32,571 bases of DNA. Source: Tissierellales bacterium (GTDB lineage Bacteria > Bacillota > Clostridia > Tissierellales > Tissierellaceae). The number at the start of each line of letters is the position of its first letter. Position 1 is the first letter of the stretch. Shown here one piece after another: positions 8,383 to 16,813 of the stretch. Below the pieces are notes generated by a model that did not search any database, had not been told where the DNA came from, and saw only the letters and a program-made list of their open reading frames with translations. Both the position numbers and the translations under genes were made by a program. The stretch lies in the NCBI GenBank assembly GCA_014360205.1, contig JACIXZ010000013.1, positions 1 to 32,571 of the forward strand, read 5' to 3'.

Positions 8383-9717
8383 GTGGATGAAACAATAAAA
8401 AACATTGAGGTTGGGAAATCAGTAAACGAAACAAATCAATCTATACTATATGGGGTTGAAGACAAGCCACCATTATTAATGTCAATATTGTTGGGTTTTC
8501 AACATATATTAGCTGCATTTGGGGGTATCGTCGCAGTTCCATTAGTTGTGGGAGGTGCCCTTGGACTGAACATTCAAGATATTTCTTATTTAGTTAGTGC
8601 AGCTATATTTGTGGCTGGTGTTGCTACAATTATCCAGTCAAGAGGGATTGGTCCAGTTGGGGCAAGAGTAGCCTGTGTGATGGGAACTGACTTCACCTTT
8701 GTTGCTCCTTCAATAGCTGTAGGATCTACTTTGGGGCTTCCAGGAATATTTGGAGGTACAATTTTAGGTTCTTTCATAGAAATAATAATCAGTAGATTTA
8801 TAAAACCACTAATGAAAATTTTTCCACCTATTGTAACAGGAACTGTAGTCACACTAATAGGGATAACACTTTTACCAGTTGCGATAGATTGGGCAGCAGG
8901 TGGCTATGGCTCACCTACATATGGAAGCTTGCTTAACATTTCAATTGCGATCTCAGTAATGATTTTGATTATATTATTAAATCGATATGCAAAAGGTTTA
9001 ATATCTTCGGCAGCAGTTATGATAGGAATTATTTTTGGTTACATTATTTCATATCCTTTTGGTTTGTTAAATTTTGGAGAAGTTGCTAATGCAAGTTGGC
9101 TAGAGTTACCAACTATATTTAAATATGGAGTAGATTTTAGTCTAGCTGCTGTTGTTCCTTTTGTGGCGGCATATCTAGTAACTTCAATTGAAACCGTAGG
9201 ATGTTTAAAAGCAATCGGAGAAGCTTCTGGCAAAGACCTTACAGATAAAGAAATAGGGGCAGGATTATTAGCTGATGGAATTGGAAGCACAATTGCTGGT
9301 TTCTTTGGAGCAGGAGCAAATACTTCCTTTAGTCAAAACGTTGGACTTATACCAATGACAAGAGTTGCTAGTAGACATGTAGTAGTTGTTTCGGGGATAA
9401 TCCTTCTAATATTAGGAATTTTCCCTAAATTGGGAGCTTTGATAGCTATAATGCCAGCACCAGTTTTAGGTGGCGCAGGAATTATCATGTTTGGTATGGT
9501 CGCATCATCTGGTATAAAAACTATTAGTAGAGTTGAAATGAACAACCGTAATCTATTGATTCTTGCAGTTTCTATTGGATTAGGTCTTGGGGTAACAGTA
9601 AGACCAGAAATAATTTCAAATCTTCCATCTGGACTAAGACTATTGTTTTCATCTGGAATAAGTACAGGCACTATCACAGCATTATTATTGAATATTATAT
9701 TAAAAGAGGAAAAATAA
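8383..9717 (+). CDS. NCS2/NAT family purine (xanthine-type) permease
   Basis: This 444-residue polytopic membrane protein imports a nucleobase with protons. It opens with the family's PPLLMSILLGFQHILAAFGG, has about a dozen hydrophobic segments, and carries the NAT signature as SQNVGLIPMTRVASRHVV (Q-N-x-G, then T-R). Uracil carriers have E-N-x-G at this place, so a purine such as xanthine is the better guess. GTG at 8383 is chosen because GAGAGGAGG ends 9 nt upstream; the longer frame from ATG 8329 has no binding site. It stands alone between two terminators. The leader showed no purine-riboswitch core to me. Confidence 0.88.
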   Translation: MDETIKNIEVGKSVNETNQSILYGVEDKPPLLMSILLGFQHILAAFGGIVAVPLVVGGALGLNIQDISYLVSAAIFVAGVATIIQSRGIGPVGARVACVMGTDFTFVAPSIAVGSTLGLPGIFGGTILGSFIEIIISRFIKPLMKIFPPIVTGTVVTLIGITLLPVAIDWAAGGYGSPTYGSLLNISIAISVMILIILLNRYAKGLISSAAVMIGIIFGYIISYPFGLLNFGEVANASWLELPTIFKYGVDFSLAAVVPFVAAYLVTSIETVGCLKAIGEASGKDLTDKEIGAGLLADGIGSTIAGFFGAGANTSFSQNVGLIPMTRVASRHVVVVSGIILLILGIFPKLGALIAIMPAPVLGGAGIIMFGMVASSGIKTISRVEMNNRNLLILAVSIGLGLGVTVRPEIISNLPSGLRLLFSSGISTGTITALLLNIILKEEK

Positions 9718-9718
9718 T

Positions 9719-9754
9719 AAAAAGATAACCATGTTAAAACATGGTTATCTTTTT
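9719..9754. terminator. Bidirectional terminator between permease and hydA
   Basis: AAAAGATAACCATG (ending 9733) pairs with CATGGTTATCTTTT (from 9740) in a stem of about 15 bp with a short TTAAAA loop, flanked by A and T runs. The permease (plus) and hydA (minus) converge on it. Confidence 0.88.
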
Positions 9755-9763
9755 CATCCTTAA

Positions 9764-11455
9764 TTATTTTTTATGGACATGTAATATTTCGTGATCATCT
9801 TTCAACAATCCTTCAAATAAGTCATTAATCAAAGGATTTTCTTCTGAAGATTTAATTTGAGCTGTTCTGTTTAATGTATACAACCCATTCGATCTTTTCT
9901 TTCGTTTTTCTTCATCCATAGGAGTTGGTTGTCCTCCACCAGCGATACAACCGCCTGGACAAGCCATTACTTCAACTATATCATAGGTTTTCTCGCCGCT
10001 TTGTATTTTATTAATCAATTCTGCAGCATTTTTAAGTCCGTGGACTACAGCAATTCTAACCTCGGTACCATCTATTACGAAATTAGCTTCTTTGACGCTT
10101 TCTAAACCTCTTACATTTTTAAATAGGATTTCTTTATCTGATACTGATGGTTTTTGTTTTAATAAGCGAGTCAATACAGCTTCTGCAACTCCACCACTTG
10201 AACCAAATATTACCCCTGCACCACTTGCAAACCCAAAAGGCATATCAAATGAATCTTCTATAAGATTATCAAAATTTATACCAAATTGTTGAATTAAGAT
10301 TGACAATTCTTGAGTTGTCAGCACTAAGTCAACGTCTTTCTTTCCATTTGTTATAAATTCTTCTCTGTTTGCTTCTGCTTTTTTAGCTGTACAAGGCATG
10401 ATTGAAACAACTATAGTTTCTTTTCCATCTTCTTTATCTTTTTCTTGATAGTATTTTTTTAGCACTGAGCCAAACATTTGCTGTGGTGATTTACAAGTCG
10501 AAATATTATTTGATAACTCTTTATAATTAAAATCAGCAAATTTAACCCAAGCTGGACAACATGAAGTAAATAATGGTAGATTTTCCTTTTTCTCTAATCT
10601 CTCTACAAATTCTTCGGCTTCAGCCATTACAGTTAAATCAGCACTAAAAGAAGTATCAAACACACTCTCAACACCCATGTATTTTAAGGCTGAAATGATT
10701 TTCCCAATTGTAATAGTGCCTGGTTCTAAACCGAAATTTTCTCCCAATGCTACTCTTACAGCTGGTGCGATTTGCACCACTACTCTTTTATTGTCGTCAT
10801 TTAGGTAATTTATCAATTCGTCTTTTTCATTTTTTATAGTTATTGCACCAGTTGGGCATATAGCTCTACATTGTCCGCAGTCAACACAATTAACTTCTGT
10901 AATATTTCTGTTGAAAGCAGGAGTAATTTTCATATTAGAGCCTCTATATGCGAAGCTAATAGCTCCAACACCTTGCACTTCTTCGCACATTCTAACACAG
11001 TCTCCACATAGTATACATTTATTCGGATTTCTTACTATTGCTAAACTGCTTGTATCAATTTCTTCATTCCTTGTCTTTGATTCAAACCTTACCTCTTGCA
11101 TAAATAATTTAGAAGAAAGCTCTTGCAATTTACAATTGCCAGTTTTTGAACAAGTTGTACAATCTCTATCATGATTAGAAAGAAGAAGTTCCATAATGTT
11201 CTTTCTGTATTTTATTATTTTTGGGGTATTAGTATAAATTTCCATTCCATCTTGAGGCAGAGTAGAACATGTTGCAAATATATTTCCTCTATTATCTTCG
11301 ACTATGCACATTCTGCATGCTCCATAGATACTTAATTCAGAGTGATAGCAAAATGTAGGAAGGTCTATACCGGCTTTTCTAACTACTTCAAGTATATTCT
11401 TTTCATTATCAAATTCAATTTTTCTTCCATCTATAATCATTGAACCTTTCATCAT
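9764..11455 (-). CDS. hydA: [FeFe]-hydrogenase catalytic subunit HydA (bifurcating type)
   Basis: HydA (563 residues) forms H2 on the H-cluster. Domains in order: an N-terminal [2Fe-2S] ferredoxin domain (CYHSELSIYGACRMC to C63); a His-Cys3 [4Fe-4S] site (H95, C99, C102, C108); two [4Fe-4S] motifs CILCGDC and CVDCGQC; then the three H-cluster motifs TSCCPAW (C299, C300), MPCTAKK (C355) and MACPGGCIAGGGQP (C499, C503). By my count these numbers equal those of Clostridium pasteurianum CpI. It lacks the extra C-terminal [2Fe-2S] domain of Thermotoga HydA. It is the last gene of hydCBA. Its ATG overlaps the hydB stop (TAATG); a second ATG three bases on is better spaced (7 nt) from AAGGAGG and may be the true start. 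The NuoF- and NuoE-like partners point to an NADH/ferredoxin-coupled enzyme. Confidence 0.95.
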   Translation of the reverse strand: MMKGSMIIDGRKIEFDNEKNILEVVRKAGIDLPTFCYHSELSIYGACRMCIVEDNRGNIFATCSTLPQDGMEIYTNTPKIIKYRKNIMELLLSNHDRDCTTCSKTGNCKLQELSSKLFMQEVRFESKTRNEEIDTSSLAIVRNPNKCILCGDCVRMCEEVQGVGAISFAYRGSNMKITPAFNRNITEVNCVDCGQCRAICPTGAITIKNEKDELINYLNDDNKRVVVQIAPAVRVALGENFGLEPGTITIGKIISALKYMGVESVFDTSFSADLTVMAEAEEFVERLEKKENLPLFTSCCPAWVKFADFNYKELSNNISTCKSPQQMFGSVLKKYYQEKDKEDGKETIVVSIMPCTAKKAEANREEFITNGKKDVDLVLTTQELSILIQQFGINFDNLIEDSFDMPFGFASGAGVIFGSSGGVAEAVLTRLLKQKPSVSDKEILFKNVRGLESVKEANFVIDGTEVRIAVVHGLKNAAELINKIQSGEKTYDIVEVMACPGGCIAGGGQPTPMDEEKRKKRSNGLYTLNRTAQIKSSEENPLINDLFEGLLKDDHEILHVHKK

Positions 11456-13335
11456 TAAGCCTCCTTAATAGCAGCAAATGCACATGATCCAATACAACTA
11501 TCACATTTAATGCATTTTGCTTGATCTATAACATATGGTTGTTTTACTTTTCCACTAATCGCACCAACTGGACAAACCCTTGCACATTTACTGCATCCTC
11601 TACATAATTCTTCGTCTATATATATGACTTTAAGTTTTGAGCAAACTTTTGAAGGACATTTTTTATCAACTACATGTGATATATACTCTTCTCTAAAGTA
11701 TTTCAAAGAAGACAATACTGGGTTAGGTGCAGTCTTACCAAGTCCACAAAGTGATGTCTTTAATATAGTATCTCCTAACTCTTCTAACATATCTAAGTCT
11801 TCCAAAGTACCTTTACCTTCAATGATTTTATCTAAAATTTCAAGCATCCTTCTGGTACCTTCTCTACAAGGGATGCATTTACCACATGATTCTTTTTGAG
11901 TGAAATTTAGGAAAAATCTTGCTACTGAAACCATGCAGGTATCCTCATCCATTACAACCATTCCACCAGACCCGATCATAGCTCCAACTGATTTTAATGA
12001 ATCAAAATCAAGAGGTAAATCAAGATGCTGTTCAGATAGACATCCACCAGATGGCCCGCCAATTTGTACAGCTTTAAACCTCTTGTTGTTAGCAATTCCC
12101 CCACCAATATCAAATATTACATTTCTTAATGTAGCTCCCATAGGAACTTCTATAAGCCCTGTGTTCATAACATTTCCAGTTAATGCAAATGCTTTAGTTC
12201 CTGAGCTTTTTTCTGTTCCAATTGATTTGAACCAATCTGAGCCTCTATTAATAATGTTAAATACATTAGCATAAGTTTCTACATTGTTAACTACTGTAGG
12301 CTTACCCCACAAACCATCTTCAACAGGTCTTTTGGCTTTTACTCTTGGCATACCTCTTTCGCCTTCGATAGAGGCAATCAATGCTGATTCTTCACCACAT
12401 ACGAAAGCTCCAGCACCTTTGTTTATTTTTATTTCGAAACTAAAATTGGTTCCAAGAATATTTTCTCCGAGTAATCCATATTCACGTGCTTGTTCTATTG
12501 CTTTAGACAATCTTTCAATTGCTAACGGATACTCTGCTCTCACATATATATAACCTTCTCTAGCACCAGTTGCAAGAGCTGCAATCATCATACCTTCTAT
12601 TACTCTGTGAGGATCCCCTTCCATTATACTCCTGTCCATAAAAGCACCTGGGTCACCCTCATCTCCGTTACATATTACGTATTTTATATCAGCTTGGTTT
12701 TTTAATACTTGTATCCATTTTAAACCAGCTGGGAAACCTGCTCCGCCTCTTCCACGCAAATTTGAATCGATTATACAATTACATATTTCTTCAGGAGACA
12801 TTGTTGTTAGAGCTTTAATGAATGCTGAATAACCATCTACAGCTATATAATCTAAAATTGACTCTGCATCTATATGTCCACAATGCTCTAGAACTATACG
12901 AGACTGTTTTTCGTAGAATGGAATTGATTCTTCTGAAGCATAGACTGTTTCACCAATTTTATACATTAATCTCTCAATAGGCAGATTATTAATTATTGTT
13001 TTTTCGATAATTTCTTCACAATCTTCTTCTTTAACCCTTAAATACAGATAATCGGAAGGTTCTATTCGTACCAATGGTCCAACTTCGCAAAATCCATGAC
13101 AACCAGATTTTTTTAGTCCTAATTTATCTGGAGAATCATCATGAAGATCTAATATAGTTTCAACATTTAAACCTTTTTCTTCACATATCATTTTAAATTT
13201 TTCATAAATTACTAATGCGCCATTTGCTACGCAACCAGTACCACCACAAACGATAATTTTTTTACTTTGATTTTTAAAAGCTTTTTCTAAACTTAGTTTT
13301 AAAGTATTAAATTCATCAATATTATTTATCTTCAT
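11455..13335 (-). CDS. hydB: HydB, NuoF-like NADH/FMN subunit of the trimeric hydrogenase
   Basis: HydB (626 residues) binds NADH and FMN and is the electron-bifurcating core in characterised homologues. Domains: an N-terminal thioredoxin-like [2Fe-2S] region (CGGTGC, then CHGFCEVGP); the NuoF Rossmann part with the nucleotide motif GRGGAGFPAGLKW and GDEGDPGAFMDR; SLBB; the NuoF [4Fe-4S] motif SCGKCIPCREGTRRM with LCGLGKTAPNPV; and a C-terminal two-cluster ferredoxin domain (CRGCSKCARVCP, CIKCDSCIGSC). ATG at 13335 is chosen because AAAGGAG lies 7 nt upstream; a further in-frame start at 13359 lies deeper in hydC. It overlaps hydC by 14 nt and hydA by 1 nt, so the three genes are translationally coupled. 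Confidence 0.95.
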   Translation of the reverse strand: MKINNIDEFNTLKLSLEKAFKNQSKKIIVCGGTGCVANGALVIYEKFKMICEEKGLNVETILDLHDDSPDKLGLKKSGCHGFCEVGPLVRIEPSDYLYLRVKEEDCEEIIEKTIINNLPIERLMYKIGETVYASEESIPFYEKQSRIVLEHCGHIDAESILDYIAVDGYSAFIKALTTMSPEEICNCIIDSNLRGRGGAGFPAGLKWIQVLKNQADIKYVICNGDEGDPGAFMDRSIMEGDPHRVIEGMMIAALATGAREGYIYVRAEYPLAIERLSKAIEQAREYGLLGENILGTNFSFEIKINKGAGAFVCGEESALIASIEGERGMPRVKAKRPVEDGLWGKPTVVNNVETYANVFNIINRGSDWFKSIGTEKSSGTKAFALTGNVMNTGLIEVPMGATLRNVIFDIGGGIANNKRFKAVQIGGPSGGCLSEQHLDLPLDFDSLKSVGAMIGSGGMVVMDEDTCMVSVARFFLNFTQKESCGKCIPCREGTRRMLEILDKIIEGKGTLEDLDMLEELGDTILKTSLCGLGKTAPNPVLSSLKYFREEYISHVVDKKCPSKVCSKLKVIYIDEELCRGCSKCARVCPVGAISGKVKQPYVIDQAKCIKCDSCIGSCAFAAIKEA

Positions 13336-13804
13336 TTCCGATCTCCTTTCTATGCTCATTTAAAAGGTCAACGACTGCTTCTGGAGTCATCTTTCCATAT
13401 ACTTTATCATTGATAGTTATAACTGGTGCCAAGCCACATGCGCCCAAACATGATACAGTTTCTACAGTGAACATTAAATCATCAGTAGTAATTTTTTCTT
13501 CACTTAGGTTTAGCTCTTTTCTTAATGCCTCTATGATTGGAGTTGACTTTCTTACGTGACAAGCTGTACCATCACAAATTTTAATAATATATTTGCCTTT
13601 TGGCTGTAGCGAAAAATTTTCATAAAAAGTAGCAATTCCAAAAGCCTTTGTTGGACTTATGGATAGTTTTTCAGATACATATTCTAATACGTCCTCTGGT
13701 ATGTAGTTAAATTTGTGCTGAACATCGTGTAAAATACTAATAATGGAAGACTTATCATTGCCGTGAAGTGCAATAATATCGTCAATTTCTTTAAAATTTT
13801 CCAT
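13322..13804 (-). CDS. hydC: HydC, NuoE-like [2Fe-2S] subunit of the trimeric hydrogenase
   Basis: HydC (160 residues) is the thioredoxin-fold [2Fe-2S] subunit that passes electrons between HydB and HydA. Cysteines at 77, 82, 119 and 123 (CDGTAC and CLGAC) give the C-x4-C...C-x3-C pattern of NuoE. KAFGIATFYENFSLQPKGKY before them is typical. Length is normal for NuoE/HydC. It is the first gene of the operon, starting 6 nt behind AGGAGGT, with the promoter and a Rex-like operator upstream. Confidence 0.94.
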   Translation of the reverse strand: MENFKEIDDIIALHGNDKSSIISILHDVQHKFNYIPEDVLEYVSEKLSISPTKAFGIATFYENFSLQPKGKYIIKICDGTACHVRKSTPIIEALRKELNLSEEKITTDDLMFTVETVSCLGACGLAPVITINDKVYGKMTPEAVVDLLNEHRKEIGNEDK

Positions 13805-13847
13805 TAGTTAACCTCCTATAATATAGTTTAATAAATATTACACAATA

Positions 13848-13876
13848 TATATTAACATATAATAATATATTGTCAA
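13848..13876 (-). promoter_or_regulatory. Promoter of hydCBA
   Basis: On the minus strand a perfect TTGACA lies at 13876-13871. The -10 region in the following AT-rich stretch is less clear (TAATAT with 16-nt or AATATA with 17-nt spacing). The hydC start is 44 nt or more downstream. Confidence 0.5.
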
Positions 13877-13887
13877 CAATTTAACAT
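13870..13887. promoter_or_regulatory. Rex-like operator overlapping the hydCBA -35 box
   Basis: TTGTCAACAATTTAACAT matches the Rex consensus of Clostridia and relatives, TTGTTAA-N4-TTAACAA, at 12 of 14 fixed positions. It covers the TTGACA -35 box of hydCBA. Rex is the NADH/NAD+-sensing repressor, and hydrogenase genes are known members of clostridial Rex regulons. Binding here is inference. Confidence 0.6.
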
Positions 13888-14050
13888 AGATTTTCATTAT
13901 TTTTTTAACATAATTTCAATTAATAAATTCATACAAAATTGTGCTCATAGAAGCTAATGAATACTATGATATAATATTAATGATTTAGTTTTCATTAAAA
14001 TTTCACATATAATACAAATAGGAATTTTATAATATTAAGTGGGTGATATT

Positions 14051-14728
14051 ATGAGAAAAATTTTGATAGTTGATGATGAAGAAAAAATAAGAGATGTGTT
14101 AAGAGAATATGCTGAATTTGAAGGTTATGAAGTAGCAGAAGCTGACGACGGATTTAAAGCAATAGAAATGGCAAGAAGATATGATTTTTCAATTATCATA
14201 ATGGATATAATGATGCCTAAACTTGACGGTTTTTCTGCTGTGAAAGAAATAAGAAAATTTTCTGATGTTCCAGTACTTATGCTTTCAGCTAGGTCAGAGG
14301 AATATGATAAATTATTCGGATTTGAGCTAGGTATAGATGATTATGTAGTAAAACCATTTTCTCCAAAAGAAGTTATGGCAAGAATAAATGCTATACTTAC
14401 TAGAAGCATAAGAGAAGATAGCATTGATATTTTGACCTTTAAAGGACTAAAAATAGATTTATCTGGCAGAGAAGTTTATATAGATGACAATAAAGTTAAC
14501 TTAACCCCAAAAGAATTTGAAGTACTTGTTTATTTAGCAACAAATAAAAATAAGGCAATAACTAGAGAAACATTGCTTAGTGAAATTTGGGGTTATGAAT
14601 TTTATGGAGATGATAGAACAATAGATACTCATATTAAAATGCTTAGAAATAATTTAGGGAAATATAGAGATTATATAGAAACTGTAAGGAGTGTTGGTTA
14701 TAAATTTAACGAAAGGGCACTGAGTTGA
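14051..14728 (+). CDS. OmpR/PhoB-type response regulator
   Basis: This 225-residue two-component regulator has a receiver domain (acidic pair D8-D9, phosphoryl acceptor D52 in MDIMMPKLDG, conserved lysine in VKPFSP). A winged-helix DNA-binding domain follows (LTPKEFEVLVYLATNKNKAI, then GDDRTIDTHIKMLRNNLG, then ETVRSVGYKF). ATG at 14051 sits behind GGGTGAT; the GTG at 14039 lies before that site and is rejected. The sensor kinase gene begins 1 nt after its stop. Its targets are not shown by the sequence; the downstream HD and tryptophanase genes are candidates by position only. Confidence 0.93.
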   Translation: MRKILIVDDEEKIRDVLREYAEFEGYEVAEADDGFKAIEMARRYDFSIIIMDIMMPKLDGFSAVKEIRKFSDVPVLMLSARSEEYDKLFGFELGIDDYVVKPFSPKEVMARINAILTRSIREDSIDILTFKGLKIDLSGREVYIDDNKVNLTPKEFEVLVYLATNKNKAITRETLLSEIWGYEFYGDDRTIDTHIKMLRNNLGKYRDYIETVRSVGYKFNERALS

Positions 14729-14729
14729 T

Positions 14730-16157
14730 ATGGCAATAAAAATTGACAAAAATAGATTAAGTTATAAATTATGGAAATATTTCATGATTTTTGCTTTAAT
14801 TATCGTTGGGCTATTGTGGTTACTACAAATTGTCTTTATGAATAGTTTTTATGAGTCAATGAAAATAAAAGAAATTTCTAAAATAGGAGATAATCTTGTA
14901 GAAATGTATAAAACAGAAGAATTTCAGGAAGAATTAATCTCATTATCGTTTAAGCAAGGGATTGTAATAAATATTCTTGATCAATACGGCAATTTGATTT
15001 ATCCACTGGATATTTTCGATATTATTAAACAGCCTAAATTAAATGAGAAATTGTTCAATGATTTTTTATCTAGGCTTTACTTATCGCAAGAAAATAGCGT
15101 TGTGTATGTTGTTGAAAATGAGAGACTTAAGGAATCAACAATAGTTTATGGTGCTATTTTAGAAAATGATAGTGGGAGCAACTATTTTCTTTATATAAAT
15201 TCAATGTTGCAACCTGTCGATTCAACAATTAATATATTGAAAAATCAACTTTTAATTGTAACCATAATTTCGTTAGTGCTATCATTTGGCCTTTCATTAA
15301 TAATATCAAAAAAATTATCTAAGCCGATAGAGAAAGTCACAAACCTCTCAAAAGAACTAGCTCTAGGGAACTATGAAATAGAGTTCGAAAAAGGTGAATA
15401 CACAGAAATTGATAATCTTGCAAACACTTTAAACATTGCGACTAAAGAACTATCAAAATCTGAAGAGCTAAGAAGAGATTTTTTAGCTAATGTCACTCAT
15501 GACTTAAAGACTCCGCTAACAGTTATAAAATCATATAGTGAATTGATAAGAGATATATCTGGAAATGATGAAATTAAACGAACGAAAAATGTTAACGTAA
15601 TAATAGAAGAAACTGACAAATTGACAAAATTAGTAGACGATTTATTAGAACTAACAAAATTGCAGGCAGGGCTTAACAGATTGGATTTAGAAATCTTTGA
15701 TTTAGCAAATCTTACTGAAGAAGTTGTAAAAAGATTTAAATATTATGAAGAAGAACTTGGATATAAAATAGAAATTATAAAATCAGGTGACACTATAGTA
15801 TTTGCTGACAAATCAAAAATTCACCAAGCTATTTATAATCTAGTAAATAATGCAATTAACTATACAACAGAAAATAAGTTGATAACAATAACTATCGAAG
15901 AGAACAATCAACTAGTTACATTATCTGTATTAGATAGAGGATTAGGGATAGATAATGACGAAATCAATTATATCTGGGATAGATATTATAGGTCAGGCAA
16001 AAGCCATATAAGGGAGAAAAGCGGCAGTGGAATAGGACTATCTATGGTAAAGTCTATAATTTCTGCACATGGAGGAGAGTATGGTGTTGAAAGCACGTTA
16101 GGAAAAGGAAGTAAGTTCTATTTTAGTATAAAAAAATATATCAATCCTGATGATTAA
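14730..16157 (+). CDS. Membrane sensor histidine kinase
   Basis: This 475-residue kinase is paired with the preceding regulator. A first membrane segment (about residues 18-36) and a second (about 170-188) enclose an extracellular sensor domain of roughly 130 residues with no recognised fold. A HAMP linker, HisKA box (ANVTHDLKTPLTVIKSYSEL, phosphorylated His257) and HATPase domain (NLVNNAINYT N box, LDRGLGID G1, GSGIGLSMVKSI G2) follow. The order and length are typical of the VicK/PhoR-like class. The ATG lies 1 nt after the regulator stop; its binding site (GAAAGG) is weak, suggesting coupled translation. Confidence 0.93.
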   Translation: MAIKIDKNRLSYKLWKYFMIFALIIVGLLWLLQIVFMNSFYESMKIKEISKIGDNLVEMYKTEEFQEELISLSFKQGIVINILDQYGNLIYPLDIFDIIKQPKLNEKLFNDFLSRLYLSQENSVVYVVENERLKESTIVYGAILENDSGSNYFLYINSMLQPVDSTINILKNQLLIVTIISLVLSFGLSLIISKKLSKPIEKVTNLSKELALGNYEIEFEKGEYTEIDNLANTLNIATKELSKSEELRRDFLANVTHDLKTPLTVIKSYSELIRDISGNDEIKRTKNVNVIIEETDKLTKLVDDLLELTKLQAGLNRLDLEIFDLANLTEEVVKRFKYYEEELGYKIEIIKSGDTIVFADKSKIHQAIYNLVNNAINYTTENKLITITIEENNQLVTLSVLDRGLGIDNDEINYIWDRYYRSGKSHIREKSGSGIGLSMVKSIISAHGGEYGVESTLGKGSKFYFSIKKYINPDD

Positions 16158-16223
16158 AGAGTTTGATTTTTTACTAAATATTCAGTAAAATTAAATTATA
16201 GACTGAATGAAGGTGGTGAGAAT

Positions 16224-16802
16224 TTGGAAGAATATATACCAAATAGAGAGGATGCTTTTAATTTACTAAAAGAGTTTGTGGAAAATGATAGCCAAATAAA
16301 GCATGCTCTTTCGGTAGAAGCAGTCATGAGACATTTTGCTAATTTATATGGAGAAGATGAAGAAAAATGGGGAGTAATAGGCTTAGTTCATGATTTAGAT
16401 TATGACAAATATCCAGAAGAACATTGTACAATGACAGAAAAAATTTTAGAGGAAAGAAATTGGCCAAAAGATTATATTAGAGCTATTTTAAGCCATGGTT
16501 GGAAACTTTGCACAGATATTGAGCCAAAAGAAAAAGTAGAAATTGTCCTATATACTATTGATGAATTGACAGGGCTTATAACTGCAACTGCTTTGATGAG
16601 ACCTAGTAAATCAATTTTGGATATGGAAGCAAAATCTGTAAAGAAGAAGTGGAATCAAAAATCTTTTGCAGCAGGTGTAAATAGGGATGTGATTGAAGAA
16701 GGCGCTAATATGTTGGGGATGGACTTAATGGATGTAATTAGAGAGACTATTGAAGGCATGAAAAAAGTTGCAGATGAAATTGGATTAAGAGGAAACCTAT
16801 AA
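16224..16802 (+). CDS. HD-domain (HDIG-type) phosphohydrolase-like protein
   Basis: This 192-residue soluble protein has the HD metal-site pattern: H27 in [15 protein letters not shown]56-D57 in [15 protein letters not shown], and H91 in ILSHGW. The TTG start is supported by AAGGTGGTGAG immediately upstream. Small HD proteins of this type are widespread in Clostridia and have no proven substrate. The gene lies 66 nt after the kinase gene, with a short hairpin (16169-16190) between, and only 11 nt before tryptophanase, so those two are probably cotranscribed. Confidence 0.85.
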   Translation: MEEYIPNREDAFNLLKEFVENDSQIKHALSVEAVMRHFANLYGEDEEKWGVIGLVHDLDYDKYPEEHCTMTEKILEERNWPKDYIRAILSHGWKLCTDIEPKEKVEIVLYTIDELTGLITATALMRPSKSILDMEAKSVKKKWNQKSFAAGVNRDVIEEGANMLGMDLMDVIRETIEGMKKVADEIGLRGNL

Positions 16803-16813
16803 GGAGGAAAAAA

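Noticed and set aside
10092-12553. Several plus-strand ORFs opposite hydA and hydB
   Set aside because: They are antisense shadows: no ribosome binding sites, Pro/Ser/Leu-rich, and the opposite strand has unmistakable hydrogenase motifs.
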